This document shows positions 1 through 9,070 of a stretch of 64,000 bases of DNA, piece by piece; positions within the stretch are counted from its first letter, which is position 1, and the number at the start of each line of letters is the position of its first letter. Both the position numbers and the translations under genes were made by a program. The stretch lies in NCBI GenBank assembly GCA_964584595.1, contig CAZPAM010000003.1, positions 28,894-92,893 on the forward strand, written 5' to 3'. This DNA is from Scalindua sp964584595 (GTDB lineage: Bacteria; Planctomycetota; Brocadiia; Brocadiales; Scalinduaceae). The notes below the pieces were generated by a model. It was not told where the DNA came from. It saw nothing but the letters and a program-made list of their open reading frames with translations, and searched no databases.

Positions 1-2049
1 CCTTTCAATTTGTACTAGATTAGTATTGTAAGTGGACCCTCCGCCCATATCTGCCAGTCTGTCCGGCGTTGTCTGGTTGCTGTTGCAGCCGCCGGGGCTA
101 AGGGCGTTCCACCAGATACCCTTGTTAACTGCCACACCCACTTTAACATTATCACCGACAGATGCCCAGACTTTAAATTCGCCGCGTTCATTAAACACCC
201 TGACCATGTCACCTGTTTTTATACTGCGTTCCTCAGCATCGCTTACGTTCAATTCCAGGGTTGGCCTCTTATCGTCATCCCTTGAATTACGAATGTTTGC
301 GAAATTAGAATTCAGAAATGATTTTGCCGAGGGAGTAAGCAGATAGATTGGATGTTGTTTATACAATTCCGGTGAAGTTAAAGGCCCCTCCGCAACAGGT
401 ATATGAGCGGGAAGGGGGTCATAACCATCCAGTTTCATTTTCTCAGAATAAAATTCTACCTTTCCGGAAGGGGTGTGGAATTTAAGGCCATTATACGGCA
501 TATGAAATTCATCAGGGATATTCAGGCGAATCGCACCCTCATTTCTCAAACGTTCCAGTGTTATGCCTTTTAAATATCGGTTGTCAACTCCCAGCGCCTC
601 GTTGATTATGTCAATGGCCGTATCATCAAAACATTTATCCCGGAAATCCATTGCCTTTGCCAGTGCATTAAATGTATCAATATTAGGCCTGCTTTCTTCC
701 AGCGGCTCAATTACCGGTTCATTCAACTGTAGTGACAGATGGAAATATGAGTGGTGAAGGTCTGTATGTTCAAATTCAGTTGTGGCAGGCAGCACAATAT
801 CCGCATAACGTGCAGTATCAGTAAGCAGCTGATCATGCACCACGGTAAACAAATCTTCTCTCTGCAGGCCTCCAATTACCTTTCGCTGATTAAAGAGTAC
901 GGCAGCAGGATTAGAATTGTAAACGTACAGGCCATAAACGCCGGGTTCTGAACTTAAGAGTGTCTGTCCCAATTGGTTCATATTCATTATTCGTGGGGAG
1001 TTTGTGCAGAGGTCATTTCCCTCGAGTACATCCCAGCTAATCGGAAAGGCCTCACTGGTAGGGTAGAACATTCCTCCTCCGGGATATTTCCACGCCCCTG
1101 TCAGTCCCGGAAGGGATGAGATTGTGCGTATCGTCATACCCCCGTTTGTATGATGCTGCATACCGGAACCTGCGTAAATAAACGATGGTTTGCTGTCAGC
1201 GTAGATAGCGGCAAACTTCCTGATAGTTTCTTTGTCGACGCCGGTTATATCTTCTACTCTATCCAACGGGTACTCCTGGACTCTCTCTGACAATGCGGCG
1301 AATCCCTCTGTATGATTAGTGACAAACTCACTATCATACAGCGATTCATTAATAATTACGTTCATAACACCAAGTGCCAGTGCCGTGTCGCTTCCCGGAG
1401 CAGGTTGAATGAAGAGGTCTGCCATTTCAACAGATTTAACCCTGTCAGGGTTTATGACTACATAATAAGCACCGTTTTTCTTAGCTTCCTTTATGAGCGG
1501 AATCTGATGGACGTTAGTATAATACGGATTTGTTCCCCATGAGATTACCATTTTTGATTGCGGTATGGCTAAAGGATCAGCACCAAAGGATGCCCCTAAT
1601 GTGTACTTGTAACCAATCCTTCCGCCTTTGGAACAGATGGTTCTGTCAAGCCTGGAAGCACCCAGGCGGTTAAAGAAACGCTTGCCTGTCACACTCCCAT
1701 TAACCAGTCCCAATGTACCTGAACCGCTGAAAGGCAGAATGGACTCAGCGCAGTGTTTGTTTATGATGTCCTTAAACTGCGATGTGATTGTCTCTATCGC
1801 CTCATCCCAGGATATTCTCTCGAATTTACCTGCCCCTTTTCCACCAACCCTTTTAAGAGGATATAGAACTCTGTCCGGGCTGTAAACCCTTTCCGGATAG
1901 TTCATCACTTTCTGGCATAGAAACCCTCTGGTAAGAATATGATCAGGGTCTCCTTTGACCTTAACCAGTTTACCGTCTTCTACGTACGAAATTATTCCGC
2001 ATGTATCAGGGCAATCGTGTGGGCACACACTTCGTAGTTCATTTTTCAT
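1..2049 (-). CDS. Molybdopterin-dependent oxidoreductase, catalytic subunit (3' end cut by window)
   Basis: A reading frame open from the ATG at 2049 to the window edge gives 683 residues and reads as a DMSO-reductase-superfamily enzyme. Near the N-terminus is a Cys cluster (SVCPHDCPDTCG, C9, C13, C17) with a fourth Cys in GFLCQKV, fitting a [4Fe-4S] site. Later come GASFGADPLAIPQSKMVISW and WGTNPYYTNVHQ, typical of the bis-MGD binding region, and a C-terminal molybdopterin-dinucleotide-binding domain (LLTPSAKSFLNSNF, then WWNALSPGG). No signal peptide or Tat motif is visible, so it is probably cytoplasmic. Little appears to be missing, since these proteins usually end shortly after a stretch like STYNTNLVQIE. 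The electron acceptor and substrate cannot be told from sequence; partner subunits could lie left of the window. It is divergent from cysQ. Confidence 0.9.
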   Translation of the reverse strand, partial: MKNELRSVCPHDCPDTCGIISYVEDGKLVKVKGDPDHILTRGFLCQKVMNYPERVYSPDRVLYPLKRVGGKGAGKFERISWDEAIETITSQFKDIINKHCAESILPFSGSGTLGLVNGSVTGKRFFNRLGASRLDRTICSKGGRIGYKYTLGASFGADPLAIPQSKMVISWGTNPYYTNVHQIPLIKEAKKNGAYYVVINPDRVKSVEMADLFIQPAPGSDTALALGVMNVIINESLYDSEFVTNHTEGFAALSERVQEYPLDRVEDITGVDKETIRKFAAIYADSKPSFIYAGSGMQHHTNGGMTIRTISSLPGLTGAWKYPGGGMFYPTSEAFPISWDVLEGNDLCTNSPRIMNMNQLGQTLLSSEPGVYGLYVYNSNPAAVLFNQRKVIGGLQREDLFTVVHDQLLTDTARYADIVLPATTEFEHTDLHHSYFHLSLQLNEPVIEPLEESRPNIDTFNALAKAMDFRDKCFDDTAIDIINEALGVDNRYLKGITLERLRNEGAIRLNIPDEFHMPYNGLKFHTPSGKVEFYSEKMKLDGYDPLPAHIPVAEGPLTSPELYKQHPIYLLTPSAKSFLNSNFANIRNSRDDDKRPTLELNVSDAEERSIKTGDMVRVFNERGEFKVWASVGDNVKVGVAVNKGIWWNALSPGGCNSNQTTPDRLADMGGGSTYNTNLVQIER

Positions 2050-2148
2050 TATTATTTGACTGAATACGATAACTTTCCCTTACAGTTAATGAATACTAAT
2101 CATAACAATTCGTTGCCAACAAGTAAATAGAGCATGATTATTATTTTG

Positions 2149-2176
2149 TTGAAAATAAATCATTTTTTATGATAAT
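2149..2176 (+). promoter_or_regulatory. Sigma-70-like promoter of cysQ, apparently leaderless
   Basis: TTGAAA (2149-2154), a 16-base spacer, then GATAAT (2171-2176). The cysQ ATG begins only seven bases after the -10 box, so transcription would start at or within the start codon. There is no room for a ribosome binding site. Inference from box match and spacing only. Confidence 0.4.
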
Positions 2177-2182
2177 CTGACA

Positions 2183-3031
2183 ATGGGAATACAATACGAA
2201 GAACTTATCCTTACTACTCTCCTTGCTGCAAAACGAGCGGGAGAGGCAATCCTTGATGTATACGGTTCAGACTTTACGGTAGAGCAAAAAGATGATAAAT
2301 CCCCGCTGACATTAGCGGATAAAAGGTCGCACGAAATCATTGTGGATGTTTTAGAGCAGACTGTAACAGTTGATGACCGCACCGTACCCGTTTTAAGCGA
2401 AGAGGGGAGAGGTATCACATTTGATGAACGGAAGGAGTGGGAATATTTCTGGCTTGTTGACCCTCTTGACGGTACAAAGGAGTTTGTCAAACGAAACGGA
2501 GAGTTTACCGTAAATATCGCACTCATCCGGAAGCACTCGCCGGTTCTCGGCATTGTCTATATACCGGTCAAGGATGTCTTCTACTTTGCTGCTGAAGGTT
2601 TTGGTACATATAAGTTAGAAAATAGCGAAAGCCTGGTTGATAACTTATCAATAAATGAATTGTTGGGTAAATCACAAAGATTACCATTAACCAATAACAG
2701 CAAGAGTTCGTTTACAGTTATTGGCAGCCGTTCTCATACATCCGAAGAATTCACAGAATTTGTAAATCTATTAAATAAGAAATATGGTGAAGTTGAATTT
2801 ATAACATCCGGTAGTTCACTGAAGCTCTGTCTTGTAGCTGAAGGAATAGCTGATGTTTATCCGAGATTTGGCCCCACAATGGAGTGGGACACCGCAGCCG
2901 GACACGCAATTGTCGAACAGGCCAAAGGGCGTGTAATTGATACACAGACCAGGGAACCGCTAATATACAACAAAAAAAACCTGTTAAACCCATTCTTCAT
3001 AGTCAGCGGGAAGGATGTCCGTTTAGATTAA
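2183..3031 (+). CDS. cysQ: 3'(2'),5'-bisphosphate nucleotidase, CysQ family
   Basis: 282 residues of the inositol monophosphatase superfamily. CysQ removes the 3' phosphate from PAP/PAPS, recycling the by-product of sulfate activation or sulfotransfer. The metal-binding signatures are visible: DKSPLTLADKRSHE and SEEGRG near the N-terminus, DPLDGTKEFVKRNGEFTVNIAL in the middle (Asp, Asp and Thr-Lys-Glu-Phe typical of CysQ), and EWDTAAGHAIVEQAKG near the C-terminus. Length is slightly above the usual 245-270 residues because of an insertion around residues 148-176. The start fits the family N-terminus and sits directly behind a promoter-like sequence. The M48 lipoprotein gene follows after about 20 bases. 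Confidence 0.92.
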   Translation: MGIQYEELILTTLLAAKRAGEAILDVYGSDFTVEQKDDKSPLTLADKRSHEIIVDVLEQTVTVDDRTVPVLSEEGRGITFDERKEWEYFWLVDPLDGTKEFVKRNGEFTVNIALIRKHSPVLGIVYIPVKDVFYFAAEGFGTYKLENSESLVDNLSINELLGKSQRLPLTNNSKSSFTVIGSRSHTSEEFTEFVNLLNKKYGEVEFITSGSSLKLCLVAEGIADVYPRFGPTMEWDTAAGHAIVEQAKGRVIDTQTREPLIYNKKNLLNPFFIVSGKDVRLD

Positions 3032-3049
3032 AACTGATTGATTATTCAT

Positions 3050-4051
3050 ATGTATAAACAAAAGAACAAAATTATATTATCTATTATCCTGGCAGCATTT
3101 TTATTGGTAACCGGCTGTGCCAGTACCAACACAGGCCCACCGCTTTCTAAAGATGAATTAAAGAAACTTGAAGAAGAGATTGAATTGCTGGCTACAGAAA
3201 TATATATCAATGATTCAGTCATGGTATGGAAGTGTGGATTTAATGTTCTGAGCATCATGCCGGAGGGAATATTTAAGAAGCGTGCGGTGATAGGTGCATT
3301 GTCCGTCGATAATACAGAGGAAATTGCCAGGTATTATAGGCTTCCAACAGAGGAGGGGTGTGTTGTAATCGGAATAATGGATGGTTATATAGCAGATCTG
3401 GCAGGCATCCGGCAGGGTGATATCATAAAAGAGGTAGATGGGAAGAAGATAAAGGACAGCGGCCATGTTGATTTTAAGGCTGGCAAAACATCTACAGTTA
3501 TTGTAGAAAGGGCCGGTGCAAGACTCTCTTTTAATGTAATACCGAAAGAAATGCCATACGTGCGAATTCGCCTTAAGCAGACCAGTAAGATTAATGCGTA
3601 TGCAAAATTTACGGGCATTGAATTTACGTCCGGGATGGTACACTTTGTAGAGGATGAAGATGAGCTTGCCATTATAATGGGGCATGAGTTGGCCCATCTT
3701 ACCTCAAAGCACCTGCCTAAGAATATGAGTGTGGCTGCACTGTGCGGGACATTGGGCGGCCTTACAGGTCCTTTTGCGCCGTGGACAACTCAGGCCCTGT
3801 ACGCACCATACAGCAGGAAAAACGAGAGAGAGGCGGACTATATTGGACTTATCTATGCACATAATGCGGGCTATGATATTGAAAAGGGGGCAGCGCTCTG
3901 GAAGCGCTTTGCGCTAGAAATTCCCAAGAGCCGGTCAAAGAGTTTTCTTCGTAGTCATCCGGCAAGTCCCGAAAGGATATTGCGGGTTAAAAAAGTGGAA
4001 GAGTTAATAAAATCAGGGAAGAATCCGATGGAGGATTTGATTCTCAATTAA
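3050..4051 (+). CDS. M48-family metalloprotease lipoprotein with PDZ domain
   Basis: 333 residues. The N-terminus is a lipoprotein signal peptide with lipobox LVTGC, so the mature protein is probably lipid-anchored in the envelope. A PDZ-like domain follows (GCVVIGIMDGYIADLAGIRQGDIIKEVDGKKI read across about residues 100-150). The protease core has the zinc motif HELAH in MGHELAHLTSKH and the third-ligand region NEREADYIG, as in M48 peptidases such as BepA/LoiP, which handle outer-membrane protein quality control. A PDZ domain before the catalytic domain is less usual than C-terminal TPRs. The frame extends upstream to a TTG at 3038, but the ATG at 3050 gives a normal signal peptide and was preferred. 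The ion-channel gene follows 17 bases later. Confidence 0.88.
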   Translation: MYKQKNKIILSIILAAFLLVTGCASTNTGPPLSKDELKKLEEEIELLATEIYINDSVMVWKCGFNVLSIMPEGIFKKRAVIGALSVDNTEEIARYYRLPTEEGCVVIGIMDGYIADLAGIRQGDIIKEVDGKKIKDSGHVDFKAGKTSTVIVERAGARLSFNVIPKEMPYVRIRLKQTSKINAYAKFTGIEFTSGMVHFVEDEDELAIIMGHELAHLTSKHLPKNMSVAALCGTLGGLTGPFAPWTTQALYAPYSRKNEREADYIGLIYAHNAGYDIEKGAALWKRFALEIPKSRSKSFLRSHPASPERILRVKKVEELIKSGKNPMEDLILN

Positions 4052-4067
4052 TTAACAGGAAGATATT

Positions 4068-5078
4068 ATGGGATTCAGAAAACGAGTAATTAAAGGCCTG
4101 ATTCTTACCCTTGTTACGATTGCTGTGGGCACAGCAGGATATGAAATACTTGGAGGTCCCGAATGGTCTCTTCTTGATTCTATTTATATGACCATTATAA
4201 CGCTTACATCTGTCGGGTTCGGGGAGATTCAGGATTTATCGGACAATCCTTATGCAAGGATACTTACCATCTTTATAATATTTTTTGGGATGGGAAGTAT
4301 TCTTTTTGTAGTGAGCTCCATTACCGGATTCATTGTAGAAGGTGAACTATCGAACGTTTTTGGGAGAAGGAAAATGCTTAAAGAAATATCAAGTCTTAAG
4401 AACCATTTTATTGTATGTGGTATAGGTAATACAGGTTGTGTAGTCGTAAAAGAACTGGTGCAGACTCAGAGGGATTTTGTTGTTGTTGATACAAATTTAG
4501 AAGAACTTGAAAAGCTGAGCGAAACGGACAAAATACTTTATATCAACGACGATGCGACTAATGATTCGGCCCTGGTAAACGCCGGAATACATGAGGCTCA
4601 AGGCCTGATCACTACCCTTCCGGATGACAAGGACAATCTGTTCGTCACACTGACTGCCAAACAGCTGAATCCGGATTTAAGAATAGTATCAAAAGGAGTG
4701 GAAGAACATACGATCAAAAAACTAAAAATGGCAGGGGCTGCTTCTGTAGTGAGGCCAAACTCTATTGGAGGCATGAGGATGGTATCAGAACTGATCAGGC
4801 CGGCAGCTGTAGGCTTTCTAGATAAGATGCTTCGTACACAAAAGGGCAAGTCTTACAGGATTGAGGAGATTGCAATACCCGCAGGCTCAAAATTCATAGG
4901 CCAGACCTTGTCTCAAGCAAATTTAGTGAAGGGTACCAGAGTGCTTATAGTTGCAATGAAAGAAAAAGATAAAGATTTTGTATACAATCCTGATGATAAA
5001 TCCATAATCACAGACGGAACAGTTATCGTAATACTGGGAGAGAGTACGGAAACAAAAAAGGTATGTGAACTGGCCTAG
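4068..5078 (+). CDS. Potassium channel with RCK (TrkA-N/TrkA-C) domains
   Basis: 336 residues arranged as a two-helix K+ channel plus cytoplasmic ligand-gating domains. TM1 spans about residues 9-27, the pore loop carries TLTSVGFGEI with filter residues T47-S48-V49-G50-F51-G52 (a VGFG variant of TVGYG), and TM2 spans about 64-90. Next is an RCK_N Rossmann fold beginning HFIVCGIGNTGCVVVKEL, then an RCK_C domain from about residue 255. Overall layout matches MthK/GsuK-type channels. The start has AGGAAG eight bases upstream. It is probably co-transcribed with the preceding M48 gene. Gating ligand is unknown. Confidence 0.9.
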   Translation: MGFRKRVIKGLILTLVTIAVGTAGYEILGGPEWSLLDSIYMTIITLTSVGFGEIQDLSDNPYARILTIFIIFFGMGSILFVVSSITGFIVEGELSNVFGRRKMLKEISSLKNHFIVCGIGNTGCVVVKELVQTQRDFVVVDTNLEELEKLSETDKILYINDDATNDSALVNAGIHEAQGLITTLPDDKDNLFVTLTAKQLNPDLRIVSKGVEEHTIKKLKMAGAASVVRPNSIGGMRMVSELIRPAAVGFLDKMLRTQKGKSYRIEEIAIPAGSKFIGQTLSQANLVKGTRVLIVAMKEKDKDFVYNPDDKSIITDGTVIVILGESTETKKVCELA

Positions 5079-5162
5079 AAACAATAATGAAATTGCCACA
5101 CATTATCATTCCTGGTTTTTATCTCAATAGGTGACTCTATTTTCACCCTCCTGCAGTTGTCT

Positions 5163-5531
5163 CTATTTTGGCGACCAGACCTCAATCCGATGCCCCTCGG
5201 GATCAGAGAAGTAAAAAACATGAGCGCCCCAGGGATGTTCCTTAACCGGTTCGATGTCCAGGCCATTTTTGCGCAGATATTGCCAGGTTTCTTCGGCGCT
5301 TTCAACCTGCAGTGCCAATGTCACACCCACACCCCCACGACTCTTAATGGACGCCCGGCTTTCATCGGCAATACTTATGCGGGCCGTCTCAGTCAACTTA
5401 AATTCTATAAACCAGTCTGTATTATGGGTGATTAGCAGTCCTAAACAATCTTTGTAGAAATCAACTGTTTCCTGCCATTTGCTGCAATAAAGGATTGTAT
5501 TTACATTTTTTGGAAAAAAAGTATCTGACAT
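5163..5531 (-). CDS. VOC (glyoxalase/bleomycin-resistance fold) family protein
   Basis: 122 residues with the paired beta-alpha-beta-beta-beta modules of the vicinal oxygen chelate superfamily: TILYCSKWQETVDFYKDCLGL in the first half and LQVESAEETWQYLRKNGLDI then FYFSDPEGHRIEVWSPK in the second. The closing motif DPEGHRIEVW supplies the usual C-terminal Glu ligand, but the first-module His common in metal-dependent members is not obvious. Substrate therefore cannot be assigned. It is convergent with the K+ channel gene and stands alone on the minus strand. Confidence 0.85.
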   Translation of the reverse strand: MSDTFFPKNVNTILYCSKWQETVDFYKDCLGLLITHNTDWFIEFKLTETARISIADESRASIKSRGGVGVTLALQVESAEETWQYLRKNGLDIEPVKEHPWGAHVFYFSDPEGHRIEVWSPK

Positions 5532-5669
5532 AAATTCGAAAATTCCTTGTGAAATAACATAGTAAATTACTTTTTAAACATATTGACATTAAAACACAAA
5601 GCTACCGGATTTCAACTGTTCTTTTTGAAACTCTGATAACCGACCGAAAATGATTCGGGTAAATTTTGA

Positions 5670-6605
5670 CTAATACGGTGTGAAAGTTACCTTTATATGC
5701 TCGTCATTCATTGCTTCAATAGCTCTCTGAATCCTGGACAGTGGATCAATTATTATATATCTGGAAAACGAACTCCTTTTTCGTTTAGGGCTCATCTTGA
5801 TTCTCTTTAATGGATTCCTTGTTTCCCTGGGATTCATTTCCAGGATTTCTCCTTTGACATTTGCGTTAATATTTGCTGACGAACTTATGCCTGTTATCCT
5901 TAAAATCTGCTTGAGGGAATCGTCAGCGTGCAGGTATGCCATCCCCTCGTCAGTAAGGCGGTACTCCGTAATTCCATAATGTGAACATACTTTAAATGTA
6001 ATATTCCCATCAGAGTTTCTCTCGAAGAATTCCGTTGAGTTTCCTATCATATTCATCAGATCTGATCTTGAGGGATAAGCGCTTTTGATTAATAATCTTA
6101 TTCTTTCTTTCTCAATTTCATTGTCATTCATGGGGGAGCCATTCTTCTCCCGTCTTTTGATTTTATCTTCTAAAGAAAGGGAATAAGACGGATGGAAATG
6201 GTATAAGATCATATTGTTATTTTCATTCATCAATTCGTCCAGGAACTGAATATCAAGTTTTGTTTTAGTTATATAGTTTTCGTCTATCTTCTTTTCTGAT
6301 TCTTCGTTGTAACCTATTTCGATCCATTTCTCCCGGTGGGGTAAGTATGCCCAGGATTCCTCTATTTGTGAGCCTTCTATGAGCTTCCTCATTTCTAATA
6401 TTCCTTCTTCTTCGTTCTCATATATTACGGTTTTGTATTGGTTCTTGTTGTTAACTACGAGTTCATTGATAACATTGTATCCTGCATCCTTGTTTGTATC
6501 TTCAACGGCTAAAGAAACATGATTAAGGTTGAGAGTGAAAGTAGATATACAAGCCCATAGTAGCACTGTTCGAAATGTGTGATCCGGAATCAGCCCAATA
6601 GTCAT
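5670..6605 (-). CDS. Secreted protein of unknown function with JAMM-like metal motif
   Basis: 311 residues that I do not recognise as a named family. The N-terminus has a hydrophobic stretch (about residues 11-33, ending LAVED) that looks like a signal peptide. The central part contains ILYHFHPSYSL (H136, H138) and, about 40 residues later, SAYPSRSDLMNMI (S179, D182). HxHP followed by PSxxDL is the pattern of JAMM/MPN+ zinc metalloproteases, with Glu-rich candidates for the remaining ligand upstream (E96, E101, E102). The spacing between the two parts is much longer than in classical JAMM proteins because of a charged insert. The C-terminal third is basic (KRIKMSPKRKRSSF). It lies downstream of the fumarase genes with a short gap. 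Protease function is inference only. Confidence 0.6.
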   Translation of the reverse strand: MTIGLIPDHTFRTVLLWACISTFTLNLNHVSLAVEDTNKDAGYNVINELVVNNKNQYKTVIYENEEEGILEMRKLIEGSQIEESWAYLPHREKWIEIGYNEESEKKIDENYITKTKLDIQFLDELMNENNNMILYHFHPSYSLSLEDKIKRREKNGSPMNDNEIEKERIRLLIKSAYPSRSDLMNMIGNSTEFFERNSDGNITFKVCSHYGITEYRLTDEGMAYLHADDSLKQILRITGISSSANINANVKGEILEMNPRETRNPLKRIKMSPKRKRSSFSRYIIIDPLSRIQRAIEAMNDEHIKVTFTPY

Positions 6606-6634
6606 TTTTAATTATTTGTTGAAATAGTGAAGGT

Positions 6635-7195
6635 TTATGACGGTACCTTGTATTTGTCTGAGCCTGTTTTGTATAGATCATTACCTTTTGTATCGTTTAC
6701 GACTATTGCCGGAAAGTCTTCTACCTCCAGCTCGCGAATGGCTTCCGGCCCAAGGTCTTCAAAGGCAATAATCCTGACTCTTTTTATCCTCTTTGCTATC
6801 AGTGCTGCTGCACCTCCGACTGCAGCAAGGTAAACAGCCTTGTGTTTCTTCATTGCTTCGATTACTTCATCAGACCTGCCGCCTTTCCCGATTGTACCCT
6901 TAAGCCCCATCTTAATAAAAGTTGGAGTATATGTGTCCATCCTGTAGCTTGTTGTCGGGCCTGCAGAGCCAATCTCTTGTCCCGGTCTGGCAGGTGTAGG
7001 GCCAACGTAATAAAGCAATTGTCCTTTCAAGTTAAATGGCAGGTCCTTGCCTGACTCAATCATTTCTACAAGCCTTTTGTGGGCGGCATCTCTTGCAGTG
7101 TATAATGTCCCGCTAATTCTGACCTTGTCGCCGGCCTCGAGCTTTTCGACATCAGAATCATTTAGTGGTGTTTTCAGATTAATGTATTCTGCCAT
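6635..7195 (-). CDS. Fumarate hydratase, C-terminal (beta) subunit
   Basis: 186 residues matching the C-terminal domain of class I [4Fe-4S] fumarases and L-tartrate dehydratase beta subunits. Recognisable stretches are LEAGDKVRISGTLYTARDAAHKRL, YYVGPTPARPGQ, GPTTSYRMDTYTP and MIGKGG-like GTIGKGGRSDEV, followed by VYLAAVGGAAALIAKRIK and LGPEAIRELEVEDFPAIVV. With the alpha subunit it interconverts fumarate and malate. The start lies 13 bases after the alpha-subunit stop, so the two are one transcription unit. Splitting into two polypeptides is normal for archaea and many anaerobes. Tartrate dehydratase is the alternative, but the clear GPTTSYRMD fit favours fumarase. Confidence 0.92.
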   Translation of the reverse strand: MAEYINLKTPLNDSDVEKLEAGDKVRISGTLYTARDAAHKRLVEMIESGKDLPFNLKGQLLYYVGPTPARPGQEIGSAGPTTSYRMDTYTPTFIKMGLKGTIGKGGRSDEVIEAMKKHKAVYLAAVGGAAALIAKRIKRVRIIAFEDLGPEAIRELEVEDFPAIVVNDTKGNDLYKTGSDKYKVPS

Positions 7196-7208
7196 AAATA
7201 GATATTCG

Positions 7209-8051
7209 TTAGATCACAATAGTTTTGGGCCTGTGTGAATGACACTCTATATTCACTGCAACCGGAAGACTGGCGATATGGCAGGGATAAGTTTCCACGT
7301 GTACTGCTAATGCCGTTACCTTTCCCCCAAATCCCTGCGGGCCTATCCCAAGTTTGTTGATTCCGTCCAGTAAATCAGCTTCCAGATTAGCTGTATTGCT
7401 GTCGTTATTTTGACTGCCGACAGGTCTCAGGATTGCCTTCTTGGACAATAATGTTGCGTATTCAAAAGTTCCACCGAGTCCAACACCAACAATTATGGGC
7501 GGGCACGGATTTGCTCCGGCGTCCTTTACAGTGTTTACCACAAAATCTATCACACCATCACGTCCCTGTGCCGGTGTAAGCATTGCAGTGCGGCTCATGT
7601 TTTCGCACCCACCGCCCTTTGCTATGAATGTAATCTTTAACTTGTCACCGGGAACTATATCTGTGTGAATAGCTGCCGGTGTATTGTCACCGGTATTTAC
7701 CCTGTCCAATGGACTCTTTACAATTGACTTACGTAAATAACCATTTTTGTAACCACGCCTGACGCCTTCGTTGATTGCTTCCTGCAGGCTTTGTCCCTCA
7801 ATTATGACTTCCTGGCCAATTTCAACGAATACTACTGCAAAACCTGTATCCTGGCAGACCGGGACTTGTTTGTTCCTGCCGATTTCTGCATTTTCCAGTA
7901 TCTGTGCTATTACTTCTTTGCCCAAAGGTGATTCCTCATTATTCAGGGCATTTTGTAATGAGGCTATGAGGTCATCTCCCAGGTTATAGTTGGCATCAAT
8001 ACAAATCTTCTCAACCGTGTCTATTATTTCTTCCGTATTAATTTGGCGCAT
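7209..8051 (-). CDS. Fumarate hydratase, N-terminal (alpha) subunit
   Basis: 280 residues; the iron-sulfur-bearing subunit of class I fumarase. The three expected cluster Cys are in PVCQDTGFAVVFVEIG, GGGCENMSRTAML and NPCPPIIVGVGLGGTFEYA. Further conserved blocks are NTGDNTPAAIHTDIVPGDKL and GPQGFGGKVTALAVHVETYPCHIASLPVAVNIECHS. The oxygen-labile cluster suits an anaerobic or microaerobic cell. It starts 29 bases downstream of the minus-strand regulator gene stop at 8081 and is followed directly by the beta subunit. Confidence 0.93.
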   Translation of the reverse strand: MRQINTEEIIDTVEKICIDANYNLGDDLIASLQNALNNEESPLGKEVIAQILENAEIGRNKQVPVCQDTGFAVVFVEIGQEVIIEGQSLQEAINEGVRRGYKNGYLRKSIVKSPLDRVNTGDNTPAAIHTDIVPGDKLKITFIAKGGGCENMSRTAMLTPAQGRDGVIDFVVNTVKDAGANPCPPIIVGVGLGGTFEYATLLSKKAILRPVGSQNNDSNTANLEADLLDGINKLGIGPQGFGGKVTALAVHVETYPCHIASLPVAVNIECHSHRPKTIVI

Positions 8052-8080
8052 GAAGGTCTTAGTGGAGATTACGAAATGAA

Positions 8081-8968
8081 TTAAGATTGCATCTTATTCT
8101 TTTTCTGTTCATACATTGATACTTCTGCACGATTTATCAGCCCTTCGACAGAGCATAATTCCTCTGTATCGTAATATGCTGTTCCTATACTCAGTGATAG
8201 CTCGTATAGACGATTTTCCTGTTTATTACTGGAATTCAGATCATCCTGTAAACGAGTAATAATAATTTCATTATTAGCATCGAAGGATTCTATTGCAATG
8301 GCCGTAAATTCATCTTCAGCATAGCGGCCAACAATATCTGAGTCGCGAAAGATTTCTTTGAGAATGTTGGCTGTTTCTATTAGAGCCAGGTCTCCGGATT
8401 GATGGCCGGATTTATCTTTGATCTCTTTAAGGCCATCCAGTTTGATAAAAAAGAGTATCATTCCACGCTTTGCTCTTACCGATAGACTTAACTGCTGCTG
8501 GGCGAAAAGCATGAAACCTTTTCTATTGTATAAGTTCGTGAGATCATCAACAAGTGAGAGGGATTGTAATTCTACTCTTCCCTTATGTCTCATAATGGCA
8601 TATCGTAATATACGTGACAGTGCATGGCCATTCACTTTTCCCTTGACCAGATACTCTTCGGCGCCTTTTTGCAACGCCTTAATGGCCATCGTCTCATCAT
8701 CCGTAGCCGACATTACCACGACAGGTGTATCCGGTGCCTGCTCACAAACCCTGGTGACTGTCCCCACTCCCTGTTCGTCAGGCAAGGACAGGTCCAGCAG
8801 GACAATATCATAATTTTCATTACCAAGCTCCAGTAATGCTTCATTGAGCTGCTGCACATGTGTCAGTTTATAATGGACGTTCTTGATCTCTTCGATTAAT
8901 TCTCTGATAAGGATAGCGTGGTCCATATCGTCCTCGACATAAAGAACTTTAATAATCTTGTCATCCAT
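8081..8968 (-). CDS. Response regulator with degenerate GGDEF domain
   Basis: 295 residues. A receiver domain occupies residues 1-125: acidic pocket VEDDMDH, phospho-acceptor D59 in DIVLLDLSLPDEQG, switch Thr/Ser in VVVMSATD and the conserved Lys in EYLVKGKVNG. A diguanylate-cyclase fold follows (DDLTNLYNRKGF, then GRYAEDEFTAIAIE, then LSLSIGTAYY). The active-site GGDEF loop reads AEDEF (217-221), with both glycines changed, so cyclase activity is doubtful; the domain may bind GTP or serve as a protein-interaction module. No cognate kinase is adjacent. It precedes the fumarase genes on the same strand with a small gap. Confidence 0.88.
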   Translation of the reverse strand: MDDKIIKVLYVEDDMDHAILIRELIEEIKNVHYKLTHVQQLNEALLELGNENYDIVLLDLSLPDEQGVGTVTRVCEQAPDTPVVVMSATDDETMAIKALQKGAEEYLVKGKVNGHALSRILRYAIMRHKGRVELQSLSLVDDLTNLYNRKGFMLFAQQQLSLSVRAKRGMILFFIKLDGLKEIKDKSGHQSGDLALIETANILKEIFRDSDIVGRYAEDEFTAIAIESFDANNEIIITRLQDDLNSSNKQENRLYELSLSIGTAYYDTEELCSVEGLINRAEVSMYEQKKNKMQS

Positions 8969-9070
8969 TTTGTTTCCTCGTTATCCTCTAATGACCCTTT
9001 GACTCTAATATTTACATTTATATTTATTCTGTGAATGGCAGGATGAATTTAAGGTGAGCTATAACTTGTT

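Noticed and set aside
3215..3697. 160-codon antisense frame over the M48 protease gene
   Set aside because: The plus-strand frame has a signal peptide, PDZ and HELAH motifs; the antisense product has no recognisable feature.
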